36,326 nt of DNA from assembly GCA_028287105.1 (NCBI GenBank), contig JAQBQH010000197.1, positions 1-36,326 on the forward strand, written 5' to 3'. Source of the stretch: Myxococcales bacterium (GTDB lineage Bacteria > Myxococcota_A > Polyangia > Palsa-1104). The notes beneath the pieces are model-generated. The model had not been told where the DNA came from and searched no databases. It saw only the letters and a program-made list of their open reading frames with translations. Of the stretch, positions 15,630 to 23,498 are shown one piece after another; the first letter of the stretch is position 1, and the number at the start of each line of letters is the position of its first letter. Made by a program: the position numbers and the translations under genes.

Positions 15630-16462
15630 AGACGCTGCGCATCGCCGCCGTGCACGCCATCCTGGTGCTCGCCAGCGCGGCGACGCTGTACCCGGTCTTG
15701 TGGGTGGTCAAGATGGCGCTGTCACCGTCGCAGGGATTCGCGATGTCGCCGAGCCCGCTGCCGACGAAGGTGACGCTGCAGAACTTCATCGACGTGGTCT
15801 CGACGCACGACGCCTCGGGTTGGCTCTTCGGCCGCCAGCTCTTCAATTCGATCGTCGTCGCGGCGGCCGTCACCGTCGTCGGTGTCGCGCTGGCCTGCTC
15901 CGCCGCCTACGCGCTGTCGCGCTTCCGCTTCGGCGGGCGGACCCTGACGCTGCGCGCCTTCTTCCTGTCGCAGATGTTCCCCGGCGTGGTCACCTCGATC
16001 CCGCTCTATGTGCTGCTCGATCACCTGGCGCTGCTCAATCGGCTCGCCGGTCTGGTGCTGGTCTACGCGACCACGGCCATCCCGTTCTGCGTCTTCATGC
16101 TCAAGGGCTACTTCGACTCGCTGCCGCGGGAGCTCGAAGAGGCGGTGCTCCTCGACGGTGGCACTCGCTTCGACGCCTTCTGGCGGGTGGCGCTCCCGCT
16201 CTCGCGCCCCGCGCTCGCCGTCACGGCGCTGTTCTGCTTTCTGACCGCGTGGAACGAGTTCATCCTCGCCTTCACGTTCATGACCGACCCGCGCTCGTGG
16301 ACGCTGCCGGTGGCGCTGCAGCGCTACGTCGGCGACTACTCGACCGAGTGGGGCCACTTCGCCGCCGGCGCCATCCTCGTCTCCTTGCCCGTCATGGCCC
16401 TCTTCTTCGCCCTCGAGCGCCACCTCGTCGGCGGCCTCACGCAAGGCGGCGTCAAGGGCTGA
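15626..16462 (+). CDS. malG: MalG-type ABC transporter permease
   Basis: 278 aa from a GTG at 15626 with an excellent GAGGAG site, overlapping the previous stop by 4 nt. Six membrane helices are visible, beginning with IAAVHAILVLASAATLYPVL, followed by the permease core (SAAYALSRFRFGG, LSQMFPGVVTSIPLYVLL) and the EAA motif ELEEAVLLDGGTRFDAFWRV. The C-terminal stretch TLPVALQRYVGDYSTEWG ... AAGAILVSLPVMALFF is characteristic of MalG. It completes a MalK2-(MalEF)-MalG maltodextrin importer. The gene converges on the flavoprotein pseudogene with 3 nt between the stop codons. Confidence 0.92.
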   Translation: MKTLRIAAVHAILVLASAATLYPVLWVVKMALSPSQGFAMSPSPLPTKVTLQNFIDVVSTHDASGWLFGRQLFNSIVVAAAVTVVGVALACSAAYALSRFRFGGRTLTLRAFFLSQMFPGVVTSIPLYVLLDHLALLNRLAGLVLVYATTAIPFCVFMLKGYFDSLPRELEEAVLLDGGTRFDAFWRVALPLSRPALAVTALFCFLTAWNEFILAFTFMTDPRSWTLPVALQRYVGDYSTEWGHFAAGAILVSLPVMALFFALERHLVGGLTQGGVKG

Positions 16463-16465
16463 CGA

Positions 16466-16973
16466 TCACAGCGCAGCGACGATGGTTTCGAGCTGCGCGA
16501 GGCCGGTTTGCAGGAGGAAGGCGCGGGAGCGGCCGTAGCTCTTGTGGCCGATGAGGGCGAAGCCGGGCTCGCCGGACTCGAGGTCGCGCGCCTCGACCGC
16601 CGGCACGCTCAGGCAATCGGTGACGTTGGCGATGGCGCGGGCGGCGCGCGCGCCCCACCGACAGCACGCGATGTCCCGTGCGCACGCGACCGGCGAGCGC
16701 GCGCGAGCGGGTCAGCGGAACGAGCACGCGATCGGCCAGCTCGGGGCCGGTGAGCCGCGCCTCCGCCGGCGGGCAGGCCGGGCCGAGCAGCGCGCGCGCG
16801 CGCGCCGACACGTTCATCGCGAAGGGGCTGAACGAGCGCGTCGCGCCCCAGCGGCGCAAGGAATCGCCGACCTCGCCCGCTTCGAGCACCGTCACGTCGA
16901 AGCCGCGCGCCGCGCACGCGATCGCCGCTTCGACTCCGATGGGACCCGCGCCGATCACGATGATCCTTTTCAC
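16466..16973 (-). pseudogene. FAD/NAD(P)-dependent oxidoreductase, internally deleted and frameshifted
   Basis: The 5' part, from a GTG at 16973, reads as the first 105 or so residues of a flavoprotein: KRIIVIGAGPIGVEAAIA (dinucleotide-binding GxGxxG), VTVLEAGEVGDSLRRWG, then LTGPELADRVLVPL and GHRVLSVGRA. Close to 16640-16656 the frame degenerates into Arg/Pro-rich sequence, while another frame opens and reads like the C-terminal end of the same kind of protein: AIANVTDCLSVPAVEARDLE, GEPGFALIGHKSYGRSRAFL, LQTGLAQLETIVAAL, stop at 16466. Full-length relatives are about 400 residues, so roughly 200 central residues are missing and the ends are out of frame. The 5' end diverges from the peroxidase-like gene by only 22 bp, suggesting they once worked together. 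Confidence 0.75.
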
Positions 16974-16995
16974 GTCGGCAGCATATACTGCGCGC

Positions 16996-17325
16996 ATGCC
17001 GAGCTACTACCTGTCCGAGGACCTCGCGCGCTTCGGCGAGATGGCCAAGACCACCCCGCAGCTGTTCGATCTGTTCATGAAGTGGTACGGCGCGACCATG
17101 GAGCCCGGCGCGCTCGACGGCAAGACCAAGAAGCTGATCGCGCTGGCGGTCGCCTTCGCCATCCAAGAGCCCTACTGCATCGACTCCTACGCGTCGGCAT
17201 GCACCGACGCCGGCTTCTCGCCCGAGCAGCTCTCGGAGGCGGTCAACGTCGCGGCGGTCATTCGCGGCGGCGGCACCGTCGCGCACTGGGTTCAGGCCTC
17301 CAATACCATGACGCGCAAAGGCTGA
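16996..17325 (+). CDS. AhpD/CMD-fold peroxidase-like protein (arsenosugar-associated type)
   Basis: 109 aa, a single carboxymuconolactone-decarboxylase/AhpD-like helical domain. The central segment AVAFAIQEPYCIDSYASACTDAGFSPEQ and the following EAVNVAAVIRGGGTVAHW resemble the small 'arsenosugar biosynthesis-associated peroxidase-like' family, which sits near arsM/arsS in other genomes; no ars gene is present here. AhpD-type proteins carry a CxxC at this place. Here the first cysteine is replaced by Glu58 (EPYC, Cys61), with another cysteine at 69, so classical disulfide peroxidase chemistry is doubtful. The ATG sits in a GCATGC palindrome, so a start is possible on both strands here. The downstream tolC-type gene begins within 3 nt. 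Confidence 0.7.
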   Translation: MPSYYLSEDLARFGEMAKTTPQLFDLFMKWYGATMEPGALDGKTKKLIALAVAFAIQEPYCIDSYASACTDAGFSPEQLSEAVNVAAVIRGGGTVAHWVQASNTMTRKG

Positions 17326-17327
17326 CC

Positions 17328-18782
17328 CTGCGCCGCGCCAGCTTCGCCTTTCTCCTCCTCGCGACCGCCCACCTCGGGCTGGCCATCAGCGGCGCGCCGG
17401 CCCACGCCGACCGCCTCACGCTCGCCGACGCGGTGGCCATGGCGCGGGCGCATCATCCGTCGGTGCAGGGGCAGCGCGCGCAGCTCGATCTGGCGCGCGC
17501 GCACTCGACGCAGGCGGTGGCCGGCTTTCTCCCGGGGCTCACCGGCAGCTTCGCCTACTCGCCACAGACGGCGAACTTCGCCGCCACGCCGGGCTTCAAG
17601 CGGGTGCTGGCGCGACCGGCGACGTCGGGCCTCGACACCGTCGTCGACACCGCGGGCAACAGCATCATGGTCAGCTGCTCGCCGCCCGGCGGCGCCTGCG
17701 CGGCCATCCCACCGACGAGCGCGACTACGCCCGCCGACTACACGATGTTCGACTTCTGGACGGCCGGCGTCGGCCTGAGCTGGACGCTCTTCGACTGGGG
17801 ACGCACCTGGTTCGCCTGGCGCGGCGCCCAGAAGAACGTCGAGTCGCAGAAGCTCGGAGTCGGCTCGACCGAGCGCAACGTGGTGCTCGACGTCAAGCTC
17901 GCCTTCTTCGGCGCCGTCGCAGCCGATGCGCAGACGGGCGTCGCCGAAGAGGCGATCAAGACCCAGCAGCGTCACGCCGAGCAGGCGCGCGCCTTCTTCC
18001 AGGTCGGCACGCGCACGAAGATCGACGTCGCCTCTGCCGACTCCGACCTGGCGAGCGCCGAGCTGACGCTGGCGCGGGCGCACGCCATCCGCGAGTCGGC
18101 GCGCGCGCAGCTGGCGCTGGCGCTCGGCGAGGACGTCTGGCGCGACTGGGAGCTGGTGGTCGACCCGCGCGACTTCGAGCTGGCGCCCGACGACGACCGC
18201 CGCGCCGCCGACGCCGAACAGCAGCTCTCCGCCGACGCGGTCGGCAGGCGCACCGAGGCGCGCGAGCTGCAGCTCCGCGCCGACAGCTACCAGGATCTGG
18301 CGCGATCGGCGCGCGGCAGCTACCTGCCGGCGCTGACGCTGCAGCTCGGACCGTCGTGGGCGGGCACCGACATCGGCGCGCTCACGACCAACTTTCAGGC
18401 CACCCTGGCCATCACCTATCCGGCGTTCGGCGGCATGAACCCCGTCTTCATCCACGGCAACGTGCGCGAGGCCGAGGCCAATCGACTGGCGCTGGTGGCG
18501 CAGGGGCGCGCCACCAAGAACGCGCTCCGCCAGGAGCTGGTCACGGCGCGGGCGCAGCTGGTGACCTCGCGCGAGGCGCTCGTCGCAGCCGCCAAGCTGG
18601 TCGGCGCGGCGACCGAGCGGCGCACGCTCGCGGAGGGGCGCTATCAGGCCGGCGTCGGCGGCATCATCGAGCTGTCGGACGCGCAGCTCGGCTACGTCAA
18701 CGCGCGCTTCCAGCAGGTCCAGGCCGGCCTCGACGTCGCGCAGGCCCGGGCGCGGCTGCAGCACGCTCTCGGCGAGGACTGA
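17328..18782 (+). CDS. TolC-family outer-membrane efflux protein, probable CTG start
   Basis: 484 aa. The signal peptide is clear (RRASFAFLLLATAHLGLAIS, then GAPAHA cleavage), but no ATG, GTG or TTG lies in frame between it and the previous gene. CTG at 17328 has AAAGG six bases upstream and gives the natural N-terminus; CTG at 17322, overlapping the previous stop, is the other choice. The mature part begins RLTLADAVAMARAHHPSVQG, the usual opening of TolC proteins, and contains two repeats of long coiled-coil helices (for example QAVAGFLPGLTGSFAYS and LARSARGSYLPALTLQL). The end ELSDAQLGYVNARFQQVQA also fits. An insert with two cysteines (about 120-135) may be a surface loop. No membrane-fusion or inner-membrane pump gene is adjacent, so its pump partner is encoded elsewhere. 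Confidence 0.8.
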   Translation: MRRASFAFLLLATAHLGLAISGAPAHADRLTLADAVAMARAHHPSVQGQRAQLDLARAHSTQAVAGFLPGLTGSFAYSPQTANFAATPGFKRVLARPATSGLDTVVDTAGNSIMVSCSPPGGACAAIPPTSATTPADYTMFDFWTAGVGLSWTLFDWGRTWFAWRGAQKNVESQKLGVGSTERNVVLDVKLAFFGAVAADAQTGVAEEAIKTQQRHAEQARAFFQVGTRTKIDVASADSDLASAELTLARAHAIRESARAQLALALGEDVWRDWELVVDPRDFELAPDDDRRAADAEQQLSADAVGRRTEARELQLRADSYQDLARSARGSYLPALTLQLGPSWAGTDIGALTTNFQATLAITYPAFGGMNPVFIHGNVREAEANRLALVAQGRATKNALRQELVTARAQLVTSREALVAAAKLVGAATERRTLAEGRYQAGVGGIIELSDAQLGYVNARFQQVQAGLDVAQARARLQHALGED

Positions 18783-18820
18783 TAGGGCTGACCTAACGCA
18801 GCGCGTGAGAGGGTTCGCGC

Positions 18821-18872
18821 CAGAAACATATTGGTAACGTCCTTGACACGGAACTCAGAACCGAGTTACTAC
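18821..18872 (+). promoter_or_regulatory. Candidate promoter and operator of the second starch operon
   Basis: A consensus -35 TTGACA (18843-18848) is followed after 18 bp by TACTAC (18867-18872), a weak -10, about 27 bp before the start codon. The spacer carries an inverted repeat AACTC-N6-GAGTT (18852-18867). Upstream lie CAGAAAC (18821-18827) and GGTAACG (18833-18839), the same two 7-mers found in the leader of the maltodextrin operon. I take this as a regulated promoter; the regulator is not encoded in the window as far as I can see. Confidence 0.5.
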
Positions 18873-18898
18873 GGCCTTCGAACTGTCGGTGGTGCCGT

Positions 18899-21148
18899 AT
18901 GAAGTGCTCGATCGGAGGTCTCGTCGCGCTCCTTCTCTCGGCCGGCGGCTGTGGGACGTACCACTTCGGCACCGATGCCGGCGGCGACGTCGACATGGCG
19001 CCCCCCGGCGGAGATGACGGCGGGATCACCCAGACCGGCGACGGTGGCGTGATTCCGCAGCGCGTCTGCGGCACCGTGTTCACCTATCACGGCGCCGCGC
19101 CGACGGCAGTCAGCGTCGCCGGCGAGTTCAACAACTGGGACGCGGCCAAGGACAAGCTCACCGGCCCCGACGCCCAGGGCAACTGGACCGTGAAGCTCGA
19201 CCTCATGCCGGGCGCTTACGGCTACAAGGTCGTCACCAGCGACGCGGCCGGCGTGCAGACCTGGCAGCTCGATCCCTCCACGCCGTACACCAAGTTCGTC
19301 GGCGGCACCGAGAACTCGGTCGTCGAAGTCGACGACTGTAAGACCCCGCAGCTCGCGTTCAAGGCGCTCACCAAGACCGCCGACGGCTCGCTCCACGCCG
19401 AGGTCCAGTACACCGACGGTAGCGCCGCGGCCGGCCTCGAGCCGAGCAAGGTCGAGGTGCTGCTCGACGGCAAGCCGGCGGGCGGCGCCAAGCTCGACGG
19501 CAACGGCCTCATCACCGTCGACACCATGGGCCTCGCCAAGACCAAGCACCGGCTCATCGTGCGCGCCGCCGACAAGGCGGGCCACGACGCGGTGGAGCTG
19601 CACGTGCCGTTCTGGATCGAGGATGTGCCGTTCGACTTCCGCGACGGGCTCATGTACTTCGCCTTCACCGATCGCTTCCGCAACGGCGATCCGGCCAACG
19701 ACGCACCGACGGCGAGCGTCGACGCGCGCGCCAACTACGAAGGCGGCGACTACGCCGGCATCGAGGCCGCCATCGCCGACGGCTACTTCGACGGGCTCGG
19801 CGTGCGCACGCTCTGGCTCTCGCCGCCCAACGCCAACCCCGACGGCAGCTTTTTGGGGACCGGCAACCACCAGTACACCGGCTATCACGGCTACTGGCCG
19901 TCGAAGGCGCGCGACACGCAGGCGCGCTTCGGCAGCCTCGACGCGCTCAAGTCGCTGGTCGCCCGCGCCCACGCGCACGGCATCCGCGTCATCATCGACG
20001 CCGTCCTCAACCACGTGCACTCCGAGCACCCGTATTGGGCGCAGCATCAGAACGACGGCTGGTTCAACCCGCTCAGCGTCAGCGGGCAGACCTGCACCTG
20101 TCAGGACGCGGCCGGCTGCGGCAACTGGGGCACGGCGCGCGAGAGCTGCTGGTTCCAGCCCTACATGCCCGACGTCGACTATCGCAACTGGGACGCGCTC
20201 GTCGCCATGATCGACGACGCCATCTTCTGGGCGCGCGACGTCGACGTCGACGGCTACCGCGTCGACGCGGTCAAGCACTTCAAGCTCGCCGCGACCAAGC
20301 GGCTGCGCGGCAAGCTGCACGATCTGTTCGAGCACACCGGCCCGCTCTTCTACACCGTCGGTGAGACCTTCGACGGCGACCGCAACCTCATCAACAGCTT
20401 CATGGGTCCCGATGCGCTGCACGCCCAGTTCGACTTCCCGATCTACTTCGCGGTCATCAACACGCTGGCGACCTACGGAAGCTCGCTGCGCGATCTCGAG
20501 GCGGCGACGACGGCGTCGGACATGGTTTTCGGCGACGCGCCGATGTCGCCATTCTTCGGCAACCACGACGTCTCGCGCTTCTTGTCGACGGCGGCGGGCA
20601 TGCTGACCTCGGACCCGCAGGGGCAGGCGTGGAGCGGACCGCCGGCGGCGCCTGCCGACGAGGCCGGCTACTGGAAGCTGCGGCTGGCGCTGACCTTCGT
20701 GTCGACCTCGCCGGGCGTGCCGCTCATCTACTACGGCGACGAGTACGGCATGCCGGGCGCCGGCGATCCCGACAACCGCCGCTTCATGAAGTGGCCGTCG
20801 ACGGCGACGCCCTACTCGCCCTTCGAGCAGGCCACGCTCGATGTGACGAAGAAGCTCGGCGCGGCGCGCAAAGAGCTCAAGGCGCTCGAGCGCGGCAACC
20901 GGAAGACACTCTGGATCGACGACGATCACTACGTCTTCGCGCGCGTCGCCGCTCCCGACGTCGCGGTCGTGGTCATGAACCGCGACTTCGCGGCGACCTG
21001 GACGCAGCAGGTCACGGTCCCGTCGTATGTCCCGCTGGCCGACGGCACGGTCCTCAAGGATCGGCTCGGCGGCCCGTCGGTGACCGTCACCGGCGGCAAG
21101 ATCCCCGTCAACCTGGGCGCCCACTCGAGCGCGGTGTACGCACCATGA
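18899..21148 (+). CDS. Lipoprotein alpha-amylase: CBM48/AMPK-like domain plus GH13
   Basis: 749 aa. A lipoprotein signal ends SAGGC (Cys18), followed by a Gly/Asp-rich linker to about residue 52. Residues 57-147 are an early-set/CBM48-like domain with the glycogen-binding motif VSVAGEFNNWD and the second tryptophan strand GNWTVKLDL. A short beta domain (150-240) then leads to the GH13 barrel: DAVLNH (367-372), GYRVDAVKH with nucleophile Asp456, VGETFDG with acid/base Glu489, and GNHD with Asp557. Six cysteines fall in or near the B-domain region (including CTCQDAAGC). It would sit on the outer membrane and cut starch or glycogen for the glucoamylase encoded 19 bp downstream. Confidence 0.88.
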   Translation: MKCSIGGLVALLLSAGGCGTYHFGTDAGGDVDMAPPGGDDGGITQTGDGGVIPQRVCGTVFTYHGAAPTAVSVAGEFNNWDAAKDKLTGPDAQGNWTVKLDLMPGAYGYKVVTSDAAGVQTWQLDPSTPYTKFVGGTENSVVEVDDCKTPQLAFKALTKTADGSLHAEVQYTDGSAAAGLEPSKVEVLLDGKPAGGAKLDGNGLITVDTMGLAKTKHRLIVRAADKAGHDAVELHVPFWIEDVPFDFRDGLMYFAFTDRFRNGDPANDAPTASVDARANYEGGDYAGIEAAIADGYFDGLGVRTLWLSPPNANPDGSFLGTGNHQYTGYHGYWPSKARDTQARFGSLDALKSLVARAHAHGIRVIIDAVLNHVHSEHPYWAQHQNDGWFNPLSVSGQTCTCQDAAGCGNWGTARESCWFQPYMPDVDYRNWDALVAMIDDAIFWARDVDVDGYRVDAVKHFKLAATKRLRGKLHDLFEHTGPLFYTVGETFDGDRNLINSFMGPDALHAQFDFPIYFAVINTLATYGSSLRDLEAATTASDMVFGDAPMSPFFGNHDVSRFLSTAAGMLTSDPQGQAWSGPPAAPADEAGYWKLRLALTFVSTSPGVPLIYYGDEYGMPGAGDPDNRRFMKWPSTATPYSPFEQATLDVTKKLGAARKELKALERGNRKTLWIDDDHYVFARVAAPDVAVVVMNRDFAATWTQQVTVPSYVPLADGTVLKDRLGGPSVTVTGGKIPVNLGAHSSAVYAP

Positions 21149-21167
21149 GCGCGTACACGGAGCAAAC

Positions 21168-23498
21168 ATGAAGAAGCTCGTTGTTCTCGCCACGCTGCTG
21201 GTGGCGACGAGCGCCTCGGCGCAGCAGCGCACCTGGAACTTTCTGACCACCGGCAATGGGCACGGCTTCCAGGTCTTCGACACCAACGCCAAGAAGATCA
21301 CGCAATTTCTCGAGCACCCGTACCGCTACCTGCGCCCCAACGCGTCCGATCCGCACGCCGAAGGGCCGGTGCGGCGCAACCTCGCCTACGACTTCTACTT
21401 CGGCGTGCGCGGCGGCGGCACCTCGGGCTGGCTCAACACGCCGTCCTCGACGGGCGACGCCGACTACCTCGATCAGAGCCACATCATCCGCGCACCGGTG
21501 ACGCTGGGAGCGATCAACGCCGAGTCGTACTTCTTCGCGCCGTTCGACTATCCCGGCAACGCGATGGTGGCGCTGCTCAAGGCGCCGGGCGCGACCGACG
21601 GCTTCGTGCTCTTCAACTTTCACATGGGCGGCGGCACGCCCGACTCGCCCGACGCCAACGGCGAGAGCCTGCGCTACGTGACCGCGCAGAAGGCGGTCGT
21701 CGAGAGCGGCCCCGGCGGCGGCTTCCTCGTGTACGTGCCGCTGTCGGGCGTCGACGCCGTCGACTGCGTCAACGCCTACGGCAAGGTCATGGGCGGCCAG
21801 AACCTCACGCAGAAGGCGGACTGCAGCGGCAACGACGTCGTGCCCGGATTCCAGAAGGCGCTCGGCTCCGACGGCTGGATGGCCGTGGCCGTCATCTTCG
21901 TCGACAGCACCAACTCCGCCGACGCCGATGCCGCGGCCGCCGCGATGGTCGCGTGGGCCAACAACCGTACGCCCGACACCATCCTCTCCGACGCGCGCGC
22001 CGAGTTCGAGAGCTGGCGCAAGCCGCCGCCCGCGACGGTGCCGCTGTGCAACGACAACGAGACCAAGCTGTGGCGCCAGTCCGAGGCGGTCTTGCGCATG
22101 GGGCAGATCCGCGAGCCCAACACCGCCACGCGCAAGAACAACGGCATGATCTTGGCGTCGCTGCCGCCGGGCTCGTGGCACACGGGCTGGGTGCGCGACG
22201 CCACCTACGCCGTGGTGGCGCTGGCGCGCAGCGGCCACACCGACGAGGCCAAGGCCGCGCTCAACTTCTTTCTGAACGCCGAGCCGGTCGGTGCCTATTC
22301 GAGCTACGTCAACAACCAGACGAGCTACCGCATCTCGCTCACGCGCTACTTCGGCAACGGCGCCGAGGAGTGCGACTGGAACAGCTCCGGCCCCAACACC
22401 GAGACCGACGGCTGGGGCCTGGTCTTGTGGGCGGCGCGCCAGTATCTCGAAGCGTCGAATGACACGGCGTGGCTGTCATCGTCGACCAAGTTCGGAAGCG
22501 TGTACGACGTGCTCAACGGCGGCGTCGCCGCGCCGCTCGAGGCCAACCTCGAGACCTCCGGCATCGTCCGCGCCGACTCGTCGATCTGGGAAGTGCATCA
22601 GCCGGGCAAGCACTACGCGTTCACGACGATGGCGGCGGCGCGCGGGCTCTGCGACATGGCGGCGATGTCGAAGCGCGCCGGCAAGAGCGCCGACGTGACC
22701 AAGTGGGCAGCGCTGTCGTCGAAGATCAACACCGCCTTCCAGTCGGCGTTCGTCGATCCGCAGATGGCGCTCGGCGGATCGATCGAAGGCATCTCGCAGC
22801 AGAAGTACTACGACGGCTCGGTCGCCGAAGCGTTCACCTGGAACCTGTTTGCCGACTTCAAGGGGCCGGTGGCGACGGCGACGCTGAACGGCTTCAACCA
22901 TTTGCGCGTCGACTCGGGCGGCTTCAAGCGCAACAACGACGGCCTCTCGTCCTATGACAACAACGAGTGGATCCTCGTCGACCTGCGCATCTCGGATGCG
23001 CTGCGCCGCGCCGACAAGGCGCTGGAGGCCGACCAATATCTCGGCCAGATCGTGCAGAAGGCGGCGGTCAACTTCTTCCTCCTGCCCGAGCTCTACAACG
23101 ACAGCGCCGCCGACGGACAGATCGGCAAGTACTTCGGCTCGATCCCGATGGTCGGCTACGGCGCCGGCGCCTACATGATCACGGTCATCGATCGCGCCGG
23201 GGTGTGGGAGCCGAACGACTGCGGCGACGGCATGGGCAAGACGGGCACGCCCTGGACCTGCGCCGGCCAGACCGGCGGCGGCGGCTCGGGCGGCACCGGC
23301 GGCGGCGGCTCGGGTGGCACCGGCGGCGGTGGCGGCGACGGCGGCACGAGCGGCGGCGGCAGCGACGTTCCGTATCGCGCGGCCTGCCTGTGCGACCTCG
23401 GCGGTCGCGGCAAACCGTCGCGCGGAACCGCAGCGCTCCTGGCGCTGCCGTGGCTGTTCGTGGCGGTGCGGCTGTGTCAAAAGGCGCGCTGCAAGTGA
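21168..23498 (+). CDS. GH15 glucoamylase-like enzyme with MYXO-CTERM-like tail
   Basis: 776 aa with a signal peptide (MKKLVVLATLLVATSASAQQ) and a GGAG ribosome site. An N-terminal beta-sandwich-like domain (21-285) is followed by an (alpha/alpha)6 barrel with GH15 motifs: GSWHTGWVRDATYAVVAL (335-352), SSIWEVHQPGKHYAFT with the presumed acid Glu475, NNEWILVDLRISDAL, and LLPELYND with the presumed base Glu641. This family releases glucose from alpha-glucan ends with inversion. Residues 703-732 are a Gly/Ser/Thr linker, then CLC (740-742), a hydrophobic helix (ALLALPWLFVAV) and a basic tail (QKARCK). This layout resembles MYXO-CTERM anchoring signals, so the enzyme is probably held at the cell surface. 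The stop overlaps the xylG-type start by 4 nt. Confidence 0.85.
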   Translation: MKKLVVLATLLVATSASAQQRTWNFLTTGNGHGFQVFDTNAKKITQFLEHPYRYLRPNASDPHAEGPVRRNLAYDFYFGVRGGGTSGWLNTPSSTGDADYLDQSHIIRAPVTLGAINAESYFFAPFDYPGNAMVALLKAPGATDGFVLFNFHMGGGTPDSPDANGESLRYVTAQKAVVESGPGGGFLVYVPLSGVDAVDCVNAYGKVMGGQNLTQKADCSGNDVVPGFQKALGSDGWMAVAVIFVDSTNSADADAAAAAMVAWANNRTPDTILSDARAEFESWRKPPPATVPLCNDNETKLWRQSEAVLRMGQIREPNTATRKNNGMILASLPPGSWHTGWVRDATYAVVALARSGHTDEAKAALNFFLNAEPVGAYSSYVNNQTSYRISLTRYFGNGAEECDWNSSGPNTETDGWGLVLWAARQYLEASNDTAWLSSSTKFGSVYDVLNGGVAAPLEANLETSGIVRADSSIWEVHQPGKHYAFTTMAAARGLCDMAAMSKRAGKSADVTKWAALSSKINTAFQSAFVDPQMALGGSIEGISQQKYYDGSVAEAFTWNLFADFKGPVATATLNGFNHLRVDSGGFKRNNDGLSSYDNNEWILVDLRISDALRRADKALEADQYLGQIVQKAAVNFFLLPELYNDSAADGQIGKYFGSIPMVGYGAGAYMITVIDRAGVWEPNDCGDGMGKTGTPWTCAGQTGGGGSGGTGGGGSGGTGGGGGDGGTSGGGSDVPYRAACLCDLGGRGKPSRGTAALLALPWLFVAVRLCQKARCK

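Noticed and set aside
13532-16462. A 976-codon open frame over malEF and malG
   Set aside because: Only its end (from the GTG at 15626) reads as MalG; the first 700 codons are a shadow of the fusion gene.
18869-21301. An 810-codon minus-strand frame
   Set aside because: Antisense shadow of the CBM48-GH13 gene; no motif and no ribosome site.
23275-23365. GGCGGCGGC-type repeats as a CRISPR or structural array
   Set aside because: They are codons of the Gly/Ser/Thr linker of the glucoamylase, in frame and without spacers.
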